This document shows, in pieces, positions 18,032-27,200 of a DNA stretch of 64,000 nt. The position numbers were made by a program, and so were the translations under genes. Source of the stretch: Elusimicrobium sp. An273 (GTDB taxonomy: Bacteria; Elusimicrobiota; Elusimicrobia; Elusimicrobiales; Elusimicrobiaceae); assembly GCF_002159705.1 (NCBI RefSeq), contig NZ_NFJD01000003.1, positions 215,084-279,083 on the forward strand, read 5' to 3'. The notes below the pieces were generated by a model. The model worked only from the letters and a program-made list of their open reading frames with translations. It was not told the origin of the DNA and did not search any database. Numbering within the stretch: the stretch's first letter is position 1; each line of letters begins with the position of its first letter.

Positions 18032-20074
18032 TTATTTATCTTCCCGAAAGATCGACCACTTCATCCTGCCGATAAAACTGTCCGTCTTTTCCAAGAAGTC
18101 CTCCCCGTCAAAAAGCGGCTCCGGCTGCGGCACCGGGTCGGCCACTTTTATTTCGGGCAAATCGGCTTCCGTCATCACCTTGGATTTTACCGCTTGGTTC
18201 ATTTCAACGGGTTTTTCGGAAAGGGGTACTGCCGTTTGAGGCGTTTTTTCCAAAGCCGGGGCGGCAGGAGCGGCCGTTTGCACGGGCGCCTGCGGGGCTG
18301 CCGGCTGCGCATTTGCAACAGACGGTTTGGGAGCCGCCGGGCGTGCGGCGGCCGCTTTGCGAAGCGTTTCTTCCTTGGCGGCGCGTTCTTTTTCCTGCAC
18401 CAGGCGGGCCGCTAACAGGGCCGCGCTTTGGTTGCGCAGCTGCTGGTTTTCTTTGGCCAGTTCTTTTTTCTCGCCTTCCAGCTCTTCCGTTCGTTTTTGC
18501 AAACGGGTGCTTTGCAGGGAAAGGGCGGATTTTTCACGCTCCAGCGCTTCTTTTTCCAAGTGAAGCGTTTCTACATTTTTGGATAAATTCTCTTTTTCCG
18601 AATCCAGCTGGCGGGTGCGGATGTCCAGCGTGTCTTTTTCCCGCGCCAAAAATTCCACGCGGGAGGCCAGCTGTTCTTTTTCGCGGGTCAAATGCTCGCT
18701 GCGCTCTGCCATTTGCGCGCTTTCCTGCTCCAGTTGCTGCGCCCGCGCAGAAAGGGATTCTTTCTCGCGCGCCAAATGTTCGGTATGGGCCGTCATTTCC
18801 GCTTTTTCGCGCGACAGCGTTTCGTTGGCGCTTTGCAGGGCGGCGTTATGTTCCGAAAGCGTTTCATTGTGGTGCGTCAGTTCTTCGTTTTGCTGGCCCA
18901 AAACCTCAATTTTGTGCTTCAGCTGTTCAATGACGGCATCGTTATTATTGATTTTTTCAACCAATTCTTTGAAATTCTTTTCCAGCAAATCTTTTTCCTG
19001 CCGTACGGCATCCAGCGAGGCCTGCGCCTGTTCCAACTCGGCGGCCAAACCGTCGCGCTGGCCTTCCAAGGCGCGCAGCCGCTCGGAAAATACCGCCAGC
19101 TGTTTTTGCGCCCGTTTGGAATTGTTGTCTGCCAGCTGGGCCATTTCGTTTTTAAGCGCCACCAATTCTTTTTCTTTCGCTTCCAGGCGGGCCAACGCCT
19201 CTTCTTTTTCGGCGGCGGCTTTATGCAGTTTCACATTTTCGGCCTTCAGCGATTCTATTTCCTCCACTTGCTTCATGCACGTGTCGGACATGGCCTGCAG
19301 TTGGTTTTCCAAGCTGGAAACTTTTTGCTGGTATTCCTGCTTAATGGAAATAATGCGCCCTTCAAAATCAAACGATTTAAAACGTTCTTCAGCAGCGGTC
19401 AGCTGGTCGCGCAGGGAAAGGATTTCCTTGGCCTGCTCCGCCGATTTTTTAAGCGCTTCCATTTTTTCCTGCTGGGCTTTTTTAATTTCCCGGTCTAAAG
19501 CGCTGTTGACGGCTTTTAACTGTGAAGCTTTTTGCCGCAGGCTGGTAATAATGCGTTCTTTTTCTTCCCGTTCGGCATGCGTGCGGCCGGTATGGGGAGC
19601 GTTGGCCTGGTAATGATAAATGGCGGTATGAGATTCGTCCCCCGCTTGAAACGCAGGCGGAACCGGGTCAAAACTGCGCTGCACGTCCGGCTCGCGGTAA
19701 GCAAAACGTTCCTGCTGGGCGCGGGAAAGGTTTTCCACGCTGGCTTTTAAGTTGGCAATGGTGCGGGAAAGATGTTCCAAAAAAGCGTCTTTGTCTTTTT
19801 GGCGCTCCATGGCTTCGCGGGTGCGGGCCAATTCAGAAAGGATCAGCTGGTTTTGCGTGGCGGAAGCTTCAAAGCGTTCTTCCAGTTCCACAATTTTCTT
19901 TTCCAGTTTTTCAAAGGAACGCTCGTACTGGGCCGGCTTGGCGGGGACGGATCCCTCGCGGGGAGAGTAGCCTTTGTCGGCCGAAGAGGCCGCCGCAAAG
20001 GTTTGTTCTTTAAATTTTTCCAAAAATTGGGCAATATCCCCGTGTCCGTCGTATTGATTGTTGTCTAACGCCAT
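18032..20074 (-). CDS. long coiled-coil protein of unknown function
   Basis: A 680-aa cytosolic protein without signal peptide. Residues 50-110 and 165-560 are almost continuous coiled coil. In the second part a 14-residue unit of the form LxREKExLxxRxxxL recurs six or more times (EHLAREKESLSARAQQL, EHLTREKEQLASRVEFL, LAREKDTLDIRTRQL). An Ala/Pro-rich linker (about 565-635) leads to a conserved-looking acidic tail ending FIGRMKWSIFRED. It may be a scaffold or cytoskeletal protein. It follows folC in the murA-folC block, so a cell-shape or envelope role is conceivable but unproven. Confidence 0.8.
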   Translation of the reverse strand: MALDNNQYDGHGDIAQFLEKFKEQTFAAASSADKGYSPREGSVPAKPAQYERSFEKLEKKIVELEERFEASATQNQLILSELARTREAMERQKDKDAFLEHLSRTIANLKASVENLSRAQQERFAYREPDVQRSFDPVPPAFQAGDESHTAIYHYQANAPHTGRTHAEREEKERIITSLRQKASQLKAVNSALDREIKKAQQEKMEALKKSAEQAKEILSLRDQLTAAEERFKSFDFEGRIISIKQEYQQKVSSLENQLQAMSDTCMKQVEEIESLKAENVKLHKAAAEKEEALARLEAKEKELVALKNEMAQLADNNSKRAQKQLAVFSERLRALEGQRDGLAAELEQAQASLDAVRQEKDLLEKNFKELVEKINNNDAVIEQLKHKIEVLGQQNEELTHHNETLSEHNAALQSANETLSREKAEMTAHTEHLAREKESLSARAQQLEQESAQMAERSEHLTREKEQLASRVEFLAREKDTLDIRTRQLDSEKENLSKNVETLHLEKEALEREKSALSLQSTRLQKRTEELEGEKKELAKENQQLRNQSAALLAARLVQEKERAAKEETLRKAAAARPAAPKPSVANAQPAAPQAPVQTAAPAAPALEKTPQTAVPLSEKPVEMNQAVKSKVMTEADLPEIKVADPVPQPEPLFDGEDFLEKTDSFIGRMKWSIFREDK

Positions 20075-20165
20075 GCTGGTTCCCCGTCTAAAAAATCTCT
20101 ACATTTAATTTAACCACAAACGCCCCGCTACTGTCAACCCCGTTTTCTGACGGCAAAACGCGCTT

Positions 20166-21413
20166 TTATCCGTGGTCGGGCACAGGCAGTTTGCCGCGCA
20201 CCGCGCCCACCAAATAGAAAGACCCCGTGCAAAGTATCCGCGGGGATTTGCGGGCCAGCGCCAAGGCTTTCTTCCAATTGGGTTCAAACAGCACCTTGGC
20301 CTGCTTGGGCAAAGCCGCCAGCAAATCGGGTTCCCCCGCGCCGCGCACGCTGGGCGGCACCGTTAAAATAATCCGGCTGAAATGCGGGCACAGCAGGGAA
20401 AGCATTTTTTTGTAATCCTTGTCTTTCATAAACCCGCACAACAAAGCCGTATCGTGCGTAAAAGGCGTTTTCTGCCAAAATTCCATCAAGAGTTCCACCG
20501 CCTGCGGGTTATGCGCGCCGTCTAAAATAAACGTATTTTCGCCCAAGCGCACCATTTCAAACCGGCCGGGCAGCACGACCGTTTCCAGCCCTTTTCTGAC
20601 GGCCGCTTCGGGCAGTTTAAGCCGCTTGGCCGCCTGATACACCACACAGGCGTTAATCGTTTGCCGCCTGCCCAAGGCGTGCAGCAGCCACTCCTGCCGC
20701 TCGCGCGTATGCAGCACCGTTTGGTTGTTTACAAAATCATACGCGTATTCGTAAAAAGGTTCTCCCTCGCCAACAAACACAAGCGGGGCTTTTTTTTCTT
20801 TGGCAATTTTTCGAATAACGTCGCGCGCGGCGGGATTGACCGTGCCGCTGATGACGGGCACGCCGGGTTTAATAATGCCGGCTTTTTCGTAAGCAATTTG
20901 CGAAAGGCTGGAGCCCAAATACTGCATATGATCCAATCCGATGGACGTAATCAGCGTGAGCACCGGGCGGCAGACGTTGGTAGGGTCTTTGCGGCCGCCC
21001 ATGCCGGTTTCCAGCACGACGTATTCCGCCTGCTGTTTGGCAAAATAAACAAGCGCGGCCGCCGTTAAAATCTCAAAAAAATTCAGTTCTTCCTCTTCTT
21101 CCTGAAAGACCTCCAGCACCGCTTGGGAAAAGCGCTGTTTGGAAACGGGCACCCCGTTTAGCTGAATTCTCTCCGTGGCAGACACCAAATGCGGCGAAAC
21201 AAAAAGCCCCGTCTTATACCCGGCACATTCCAACGTACGCGCCAACATGGTGCAGACGGATCCTTTCCCGTTTGTACCCGCCACGTGGATAATTTTGTAG
21301 CGGTTTTGCGGGTTTCCCAGGCGTTCCAACAGCCGGGCAAAACCGTCCAGTCCCGCGCCGCAGCCGATGCCGGAGCGTTTTAAAATATAGTTAAATACAA
21401 TATCAAAACTCAT
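20166..21413 (-). CDS. folC: folylpolyglutamate synthase / dihydrofolate synthase
   Basis: A 415-aa Mur-ligase-fold enzyme adding glutamates to folates. The P-loop is VAGTNGKGSVCTMLARTLE (about 44-62), followed by TGLFVSPHLVSATERIQLNG; ETGMGGRKDPTN and ITSIGLDHMQYLGSSLSQIAYEKAGIIKPG are diagnostic, as is FILDGAHNPQAV in the C-terminal domain. It overlaps murA by 11 nt, and the coiled-coil gene starts 91 nt after its stop. Confidence 0.95.
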   Translation of the reverse strand: MSFDIVFNYILKRSGIGCGAGLDGFARLLERLGNPQNRYKIIHVAGTNGKGSVCTMLARTLECAGYKTGLFVSPHLVSATERIQLNGVPVSKQRFSQAVLEVFQEEEEELNFFEILTAAALVYFAKQQAEYVVLETGMGGRKDPTNVCRPVLTLITSIGLDHMQYLGSSLSQIAYEKAGIIKPGVPVISGTVNPAARDVIRKIAKEKKAPLVFVGEGEPFYEYAYDFVNNQTVLHTRERQEWLLHALGRRQTINACVVYQAAKRLKLPEAAVRKGLETVVLPGRFEMVRLGENTFILDGAHNPQAVELLMEFWQKTPFTHDTALLCGFMKDKDYKKMLSLLCPHFSRIILTVPPSVRGAGEPDLLAALPKQAKVLFEPNWKKALALARKSPRILCTGSFYLVGAVRGKLPVPDHG

Positions 21414-22674
21414 TTTTATCGGGGTTATACCGGCGGATGTCCGCCCCCAGAGCGGTTAATTTCTGTTCCAGGTTTTCATATCCACGGTCAATATGGTACA
21501 CGCGTTCCACTTCTGTTTCGCCCGGCGCGCACAAGCCGGCAATTACCAACGCCATTCCGCCGCGCAGGTCGGACGCTTGCACATGGGCGGCCGAAAGTTC
21601 CTTTACCCCCGTTACGCGCGCCACGCTTTTCTCGGTAACGATATCCGCCCCCATCCGCACCAGCTCGGGGGCGTGCATAAAGCGGTTTTCAAAAATATCT
21701 TCGTCCACTTCCGCCGTTCCGTCGCACAGGGTCATCAGCGTCATCCACGGGGCCTGCAAATCGGTTGCAAACCCGGGATACGGCGCCGTGCGCACGCGCA
21801 CGGGCTTGATGGCACCTTCGTACGGAAGAACATGAATGGCGTCTTTTTGAATATCCAGCGTAAAACCGGCTTCCTGCAGGTCTTCCCATAAAATGGAATT
21901 GTGCTCCGGCACGCAGCCGCTGACGGTAACATCCCCGCGGGTGGCGCACGCCGCCAACACGTAGGAACCCGTTTCAATGCGGTCGGCCACTACCGTATGT
22001 TCCGCCCCGTGCAGGGCCGTTTTGCCGTGCACAATAAGCTGGCCTTTTTCGCCTTGGCGGATATCCGCCCCCATTTTATTTAAGAAGGCAATTACGTCGT
22101 CCACTTCCGGCTCTTTGGCCACGTTTTCCAACACCGTTTCGCCGGGGATCAGACACGCGCACATCAGCAGGTTCTGCGTGGCGCCCACACTGGGGAAACG
22201 CAGTACAATTTTGGCGGGAGTCAATTCTCGGGCCCGCAAAATCACGTTGCCCGCTTTGGTTTCGCACTCGGCGCCCAGTTTTTCAAATCCTTTCAAATGA
22301 ATATCCACCGGCCGCACGCCAATGGCGCAGCCGCCGGGCAGCGGAATTTCGGCCGTTTTAAACCGGGCCAAAAGCGGCCCCGCCACCCAAAAGCTCGCGC
22401 GCATTTGCTTGACCAGTTCATACGGCAGGGTGTTTTTGAGCGTACCGTCGGCCGTGATGGTGGCGGTATTGTCCTTATACTCCACTTTTTTGCCCAAGTA
22501 TTCCAAAATTTTAAGCGTGGTGCGCACGTCGCGCAAATTGGGAACGCGGTGCAAAACGCAGGGCTCGTCAGTCAATAAAGTGGCTACCAAAATGGGAAGG
22601 GCGGCGTTTTTGCTGCCGCTTATGTGAACGGTTCCGTGTAGTTTTTTTCCGCCGTGAATAATAAATCTGTCCAT
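21403..22674 (-). CDS. murA: UDP-N-acetylglucosamine 1-carboxyvinyltransferase
   Basis: A 423-aa enzyme for the first committed step of peptidoglycan synthesis, adding enolpyruvate to UDP-GlcNAc; target of fosfomycin. The start MDRFIIHGGKKLHGTVHISG with SGSKNAALPIL is typical, and the catalytic Cys116 is present in LPGGCAIGVRPVDIH, so fosfomycin sensitivity is expected. Start is ATG 22674 with TAGGAGATCGT in front; the frame is open 15 codons further upstream. The gene begins 23 nt after the prmC stop. Confidence 0.96.
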   Translation of the reverse strand: MDRFIIHGGKKLHGTVHISGSKNAALPILVATLLTDEPCVLHRVPNLRDVRTTLKILEYLGKKVEYKDNTATITADGTLKNTLPYELVKQMRASFWVAGPLLARFKTAEIPLPGGCAIGVRPVDIHLKGFEKLGAECETKAGNVILRARELTPAKIVLRFPSVGATQNLLMCACLIPGETVLENVAKEPEVDDVIAFLNKMGADIRQGEKGQLIVHGKTALHGAEHTVVADRIETGSYVLAACATRGDVTVSGCVPEHNSILWEDLQEAGFTLDIQKDAIHVLPYEGAIKPVRVRTAPYPGFATDLQAPWMTLMTLCDGTAEVDEDIFENRFMHAPELVRMGADIVTEKSVARVTGVKELSAAHVQASDLRGGMALVIAGLCAPGETEVERVYHIDRGYENLEQKLTALGADIRRYNPDKNEF

Positions 22675-22696
22675 ACGATCTCCTAAAAATAAAAAG

Positions 22697-23536
22697 TTAT
22701 TTCCTGCGGGCAAATACAAACCGCTCTATGTTAAATATATCTTTTTTTACTTCGGCCTTCCACCCGATTTCCATCAGCCCCCGCGCCAGCGGCCACGGCT
22801 GGCCTTGGCAGAGTTCCAGCGCCAAGAGCCCCCCGGGGTTCAGGTATCCGTCCGCCGCTTCGCACAGCGGGCGCGTAACGGCGTAGCCGTCTTCCCCCCC
22901 GTCAAGCGCCAGGCGCGGCTCGTGTTTTACTTCGCGCGTCAGGCCCGCCAGCTGCGCCGTGGGAATATAGGGCGGGTTGGAAATAATCAGATCAAAGGTG
23001 CCCATGACGTTTTCCCACAAATCGCTTTGCAAAAATTGAATGCGCGTGTCCACGCGGTGCAGGCGGGCGTTTTCCTGCGCGACGCGCAGCGCCGCGGCCG
23101 AAATATCCACCGCCAAGACCGCCGCGTTTGGAAATTTATTTGCCAAAGCCACCGCAATGCAGCCGCTGCCGGTGCACATATCCAAAAACGTATACCGGCC
23201 CTGCCGCTCAAATTGTGCGGCGCAGCGCTCCACCAATTCTTCCGTTTCCGGGCGGGGCGTCAGTACGTCCGGCGTCACGCGGATGTCCAGCCCGCAAAAC
23301 GGCTGCATCCCTACAATATGCGAAAGCGGCTCGCCCGCTTCTTTGCGGGCCAGCAGGCGGGAAAACAAAGCTTCTTTGTCGGCGGGGAAAGGCTCCCCCC
23401 CGTTTGCCAGCACCCACGTGCGGCTTACGCCCAGCACATGGGCCAAAAGCCACTGGGCATTGGCCTGGGGCTCATCGGAGCCTGCGGCCTCCAGCCGTTG
23501 GACGGCGCCTTGCAAAACGTGTGAAATAGTCGGCAT
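22697..23536 (-). CDS. prmC: release factor glutamine methyltransferase
   Basis: A 279-aa SAM-dependent methyltransferase that methylates the Gln of the GGQ motif in release factors. The N-terminal helical domain is followed by TPRPETEELVE, FLDMCTGSGCIAVALA (SAM-binding) and LIISNPPYIP, the NPPY catalytic signature. Its substrate gene prfA lies directly upstream on the same strand, the usual arrangement, but an intrinsic terminator (23550-23580) separates them. Downstream is murA. Confidence 0.94.
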   Translation of the reverse strand: MPTISHVLQGAVQRLEAAGSDEPQANAQWLLAHVLGVSRTWVLANGGEPFPADKEALFSRLLARKEAGEPLSHIVGMQPFCGLDIRVTPDVLTPRPETEELVERCAAQFERQGRYTFLDMCTGSGCIAVALANKFPNAAVLAVDISAAALRVAQENARLHRVDTRIQFLQSDLWENVMGTFDLIISNPPYIPTAQLAGLTREVKHEPRLALDGGEDGYAVTRPLCEAADGYLNPGGLLALELCQGQPWPLARGLMEIGWKAEVKKDIFNIERFVFARRK

Positions 23537-23549
23537 AACGTTTCCTTGT

Positions 23550-23580
23550 AAAAAAGCCGGACGGCGAGATCCCGTCCGGC
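23550..23580 (-). terminator. intrinsic terminator between prfA and prmC
   Basis: 9-bp GC-rich stem GCCGGACGG/CCGTCCGGC (23556-23564 with 23572-23580) followed on the minus strand by TTTTTT. It lies 14 nt before the prmC start, so most prfA transcripts should stop here, or prmC expression is set by readthrough. Confidence 0.82.
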
Positions 23581-23598
23581 CTGTGGCAATAAACGGCG

Positions 23599-24657
23599 TT
23601 AAATTTGCAGATTTTTTAATTTTTGTTCCACGCGGTAGGCGCGCAAATCTTCCAAAATCGGCCCGATGTTGCCTTCCATAATTTCCATTAAGTTGTGGTA
23701 AGACTTGTCGGTGCGGTGGTCGGTTACGCGGCTTTGCGGGAAGTTATACGTGCGGATTTTTTCCGAACGGTCGCCCGTGCCCACCTGCGCTTTGCGTTCG
23801 TCGTAAATTTCTTTGTTGCGCTTTTCTTCTTCAATCTGGTACAGTTTGGCACGCAGCATAGCCATGGCTTTTTCGCGGTTTTTGCCCTGGTGGCGTTCTT
23901 CGCGGCAGGAAACTACGATTCCCGTCGGTTTATGGATGATGCGCACCGCCGTTTCCACCTTGTTTACGTTCTGGCCGCCCGCCCCGCCGGAACGGCAGGT
24001 TTCCATTTCCAAATCTTCCGGGCGGATTTCAATGTCAATTTCTTCGGCTTCCGGCATAATGGCTACGGTAACGGTAGAAGTATGCACGCGGCCGGCCGTT
24101 TCGGTGTCGGGCACGCGCTGCACGCGGTGGGTGCCGGCCTCGTTGCGAAGCCACGAGTACGCGCCTTCCCCTTTAATAAACATACTGACGTATTTGCACC
24201 CCTTCAGGCCGGTGGGCGTATATTCCAAAATTTCGGTCGTCCAGCCCTTGGTTTGCGCAAAATGTTGATACACGCGCAGCAGTTCCGCCGCAAACAGGGC
24301 GGCTTCGTCACCGCCGGCGCCGGGGCGAATTTCCAGATAGATGTTTTTGGAATCGTTGGGATCGGGCGGAATGACCAAAATACGCAGTTCCTTTTGCAGC
24401 TGGGGCAGCTTGGCTTCCAGTTCCGCCAGCTCATCCGCCGCCATTTTGACAAGCTCTTTATCCTCGCCGGCTTCAATCATGGCGCGGTCGTCGGCGATGG
24501 CTTTTTCGGCGGCGTTGATTTCCTGTTCTTTTTCAATAATCGGTTTTAAAAACGCATGGCGTTTGGCTTTCTCCGCCAATTCTTGGCTGGAGAGCTGACC
24601 GGAAGCAAGTTCTTCTTCCAACTGTTTAAATTCGGTTACGTATTTGGTGGTATCCAT
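23599..24657 (-). CDS. prfA: peptide chain release factor 1
   Basis: A 352-aa RF1 reading UAA and UAG. The GGQ peptidyl-tRNA hydrolysis motif is at 227-229 ([20 protein letters not shown]), and [16 protein letters not shown] precedes it. The stop-codon recognition tripeptide is Pro-Asp-Thr at 183-185 ([13 protein letters not shown]), a variant of the usual PxT. Length is close to the family norm. Upstream is rpmE with a bidirectional terminator between; downstream prmC modifies the GGQ glutamine. Confidence 0.96.
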   Translation of the reverse strand: MDTTKYVTEFKQLEEELASGQLSSQELAEKAKRHAFLKPIIEKEQEINAAEKAIADDRAMIEAGEDKELVKMAADELAELEAKLPQLQKELRILVIPPDPNDSKNIYLEIRPGAGGDEAALFAAELLRVYQHFAQTKGWTTEILEYTPTGLKGCKYVSMFIKGEGAYSWLRNEAGTHRVQRVPDTETAGRVHTSTVTVAIMPEAEEIDIEIRPEDLEMETCRSGGAGGQNVNKVETAVRIIHKPTGIVVSCREERHQGKNREKAMAMLRAKLYQIEEEKRNKEIYDERKAQVGTGDRSEKIRTYNFPQSRVTDHRTDKSYHNLMEIMEGNIGPILEDLRAYRVEQKLKNLQI

Positions 24658-24698
24658 ACAATTCCTTTCCGCAGACGCTCGGCCCGGGACTGCAAAGA

Positions 24699-24735
24699 AA
24701 AAGAGCAGACCCCCTTTCGGACAGTCTGCTCTTTT
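24699..24735. terminator. terminator between rpmE and prfA
   Basis: 12-bp stem AAAAGAGCAGAC/GTCTGCTCTTTT (24699-24710 with 24724-24735), 13-nt loop, downstream of rpmE on the minus strand. The T tract fits intrinsic termination of rpmE. Confidence 0.82.
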
Positions 24736-24747
24736 GTAAAACGGCTG

Positions 24748-25092
24748 CTATTTGGCTTCGGCTTCGGCCTTTTTGGCAGCGGCTTTTTTGGCCGGTTTCT
24801 TGGCGGCCGCCTTTTTGGCGACAACCGGTTTCTTGACGAGTTTGGCCTTGGCCTTTACTTCGGTTTTCGGTTTGCGAACCATCGTTTTGCCTTCGGTTTT
24901 CGCAAAGCGTTTGTTGAATTTTTCCACCATACCTTCGGTGTCCAGTAATTTTTGTTTGCCGGTGAAGAACGGGTGGCAGGCAGAGCAAATGTCAAGCTTT
25001 AAAGTTTTGGCCGTGGAGCGGGTCATAAATCTGTTTCCGCACGCGCAGACGGCTTCTACGAATTCGTAAGTAGGATGTATTTTCTCTTTCAT
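24748..25092 (-). CDS. rpmE: 50S ribosomal protein L31, with basic C-terminal extension
   Basis: A 114-aa L31. The first 70 residues are normal ([20 protein letters not shown], then [19 protein letters not shown]), with the zinc-binding C+ type pattern of four cysteines (Cys16, Cys18, Cys37, Cys40). The remaining 45 residues are a Lys/Ala-rich tail resembling histone H1 or basic tails, about 40 residues longer than most L31 proteins. AAGGAAG precedes the ATG. Ends at its own terminator. Zinc-binding L31 is normally paired with a zinc-free paralogue under zinc limitation, none visible here. Confidence 0.94.
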   Translation of the reverse strand: MKEKIHPTYEFVEAVCACGNRFMTRSTAKTLKLDICSACHPFFTGKQKLLDTEGMVEKFNKRFAKTEGKTMVRKPKTEVKAKAKLVKKPVVAKKAAAKKPAKKAAAKKAEAEAK

Positions 25093-25172
25093 TTTAGTCT
25101 TCCTTTAAAAATCTTATAGTTTATTTTACCATATATTGCGGGTTTTGGGAAAGCAAATTCTTTTCCCCCGCG

Positions 25173-26600
25173 CTAGAAAGCGTTCACTTCCATTTGTTTG
25201 AAAAAGTCTTTATTGGACTTGGTGGCGGACAGTTTTTCCAGCAACAGCGTCATCGCATCCACCGAGCTTAACGGCGCCAGCACCTTGCGCATAATCCAGA
25301 CTTTGTTGAGTTCATCTTCCGAGAGGAGCAGGTTTTCCTTGCGGGTAGAGCTGCGGTTGATGTCCACCGCCGGGAAAATGCGCCGTTCGGAGAGTTTGCG
25401 ATCCAAGCACAGTTCGCTGTTGCCCGTACCTTTGAACTCTTCAAAAATCACTTCGTCCATCCGGCTGCCGGTTTCAATCATCGCGGTGGCGATAATCGTC
25501 AGCGAGCCGCCTTCTTCTATATTGCGCGCGGCGCCCAAAAAGCGTTTGGGCTTTTGCAGCGAAGTCGCTTCCAAACCGCCCGTCAGCACCCGCCCGGAGG
25601 ACGGCGCCACCGTGTTGTACGCACGGGCCAGACGCGTAATGGAGTCCAGCAAAATCACCACGTCTTTGCCCTGTTCGGCCAGGCGTTTGGCTTTTTCCAG
25701 CACCATTTCGGCCACTTGTACGTGGCGGTCGGCCGGTTCGTCAAACGTAGAAGCCACGACTTCGCCTTTTACGCTGCGGCTCATGTCGGTTACTTCTTCG
25801 GGGCGTTCGTCAATAAGCAAGACCATCAATACGGCGTCTTTGTAATTTTCCGCAATGGAGCGGGCAATGGCCTGCAAAATCATCGTTTTACCGCTTTTGG
25901 GCGGCGCCACAATCAGCGCGCGCTGTCCTTTGCCGATAGGGGCAATCAAATCAATCACGCGCTGGGTAAGCGAGTTTTTATCCAGTTCCAAGGTAAACCG
26001 TTCGTTGGGGTGAAGCGGCGTTAAGTTTTCAAACAGCGGGCGGTTGTACACTTTGTCCGAGTCAACGCCGTTTACTTTTTGCACCTGCAGCATGGCAAAG
26101 AAACGTTCGTTGTCTTTCGGCGGGCGGATGAGGCCTTCAATCGTATCGCCTTTGCGCAGGCCGAAGCGTTTAATCTGGGAAGGAGAAACATAAATATCTT
26201 CCGCGCCCGCCAAATAGTTGTTTTCTTCCGAGCGCAAAAAGCCAAAGCCGTCCGGCAGAATTTCCAGCACACCCCCGCCGTATACCGAGCCGTTTTGCTT
26301 GGCCTGTACGGCCACAATCCGCCCGATCAGCTCCTGCTTGCGCAGGCCGGAGATGTCTTCCAAATTATAATTGACGGCCAGCTTCGTCAGTTCCGGCATG
26401 CTTAATTTATTCAGCGCGCGGGCATCCATCGGTTTGGCGCCGTTGGGCTGGCGCGGCGCGGCGGCCGCCGTGTTTTTTTGCATCGGCCGGGCCGGGCGGG
26501 CCGGGCGTTGGGTTTTGGTTTCTTCGGCGACGGCCGGTTTGGCCGGCTTGGTTTCTTTGGCAGGTTTTGCGGTTTTTTCCTGCGGGATGATTTCTTCCAT
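25173..26600 (-). CDS. rho: transcription termination factor Rho
   Basis: A 475-aa hexameric RNA helicase. Residues 1-57 are a low-complexity Lys/Pro/Ala extension; 60-105 is the Rho N-terminal SAP-like domain ([14 protein letters not shown]); 108-180 the RNA-binding cold-shock fold ([15 protein letters not shown]); then GKGQR (223-227), Walker A APPKSGKT (232-239), [13 protein letters not shown] and the Q-loop region. It is cotranscribed with coaE and polA: the coaE stop is 9 nt upstream. Confidence 0.97.
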   Translation of the reverse strand: MEEIIPQEKTAKPAKETKPAKPAVAEETKTQRPARPARPMQKNTAAAAPRQPNGAKPMDARALNKLSMPELTKLAVNYNLEDISGLRKQELIGRIVAVQAKQNGSVYGGGVLEILPDGFGFLRSEENNYLAGAEDIYVSPSQIKRFGLRKGDTIEGLIRPPKDNERFFAMLQVQKVNGVDSDKVYNRPLFENLTPLHPNERFTLELDKNSLTQRVIDLIAPIGKGQRALIVAPPKSGKTMILQAIARSIAENYKDAVLMVLLIDERPEEVTDMSRSVKGEVVASTFDEPADRHVQVAEMVLEKAKRLAEQGKDVVILLDSITRLARAYNTVAPSSGRVLTGGLEATSLQKPKRFLGAARNIEEGGSLTIIATAMIETGSRMDEVIFEEFKGTGNSELCLDRKLSERRIFPAVDINRSSTRKENLLLSEDELNKVWIMRKVLAPLSSVDAMTLLLEKLSATKSNKDFFKQMEVNAF

Positions 26601-26609
26601 GTTTGCTCC

Positions 26610-27200
26610 TTACTTCAATGCGTAAATAGTGTTTAACGCCTGACACAGACGTTTGATTTTTAACCCCAAATCGGTTTTGCTGCCCCGGTTGGCCAATACG
26701 ATATCGGCCCGGCGCACTTTTTCGCTTTCCGGCAGCTGCCCGGCCACCCGCCGTTTGTATTCGGCCAAGGTAAGGCCCCGGGCTTTTAAGCGGGCGGGGA
26801 GCGTACGCTCGTCGCCCAGCAGGGTAATGGTTAAATCGGTTTTCCGGTTCCAGCCCGCTTCAAACAAAAGCGGTACTTCAAACACGATGATGGGCTGCGG
26901 GGCCTGCTTGATTTGTTTGGCCGCCAGCGCCCACACCTTTGGGTGCAAATACTTTTCCAGTTTCCGGCGGGCGGATTCGTCGGCAAATACGCAGCGCGCC
27001 ACTTCGGCGGGCTTGCACGAGCCAAACCAGCGGACAATTTGCTTTTGAACGGCCGGCGCTTGGTACAATTGACGCACCAGCTCGTCGGCAGAGATGACCC
27101 CGGCCCCGTTCCGGGCAAAGTACGACAGGGCCGTACTCTTGCCGCTTAAAATACTGCCGGTAAGTCCCACCACCAGCTTATCTTTAGCGCGTAAATTCAT
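26610..27200 (-). CDS. coaE: dephospho-CoA kinase
   Basis: A 196-aa P-loop kinase for the last step of coenzyme A synthesis. The N-terminal VGLTGSILSGKSTALSYF is the Walker A loop; ISADELVRQLY and VFEVPLLFEAGWNRKTDLTI are family hallmarks. Start is ATG 27200, which overlaps the polA stop (ATGA); the frame is open nine codons further but inside polA. Order polA-coaE-rho is seen in several bacteria. Good confidence from motifs and length. Confidence 0.93.
   Translation of the reverse strand: MNLRAKDKLVVGLTGSILSGKSTALSYFARNGAGVISADELVRQLYQAPAVQKQIVRWFGSCKPAEVARCVFADESARRKLEKYLHPKVWALAAKQIKQAPQPIIVFEVPLLFEAGWNRKTDLTITLLGDERTLPARLKARGLTLAEYKRRVAGQLPESEKVRRADIVLANRGSKTDLGLKIKRLCQALNTIYALK

Noticed and set aside
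18579..19613. 344-codon plus-strand ORF (Ser-rich) opposite the coiled-coil gene
   Set aside because: Product is a low-complexity mirror of Glu/Lys codons; the minus-strand coiled coil explains the open frame.
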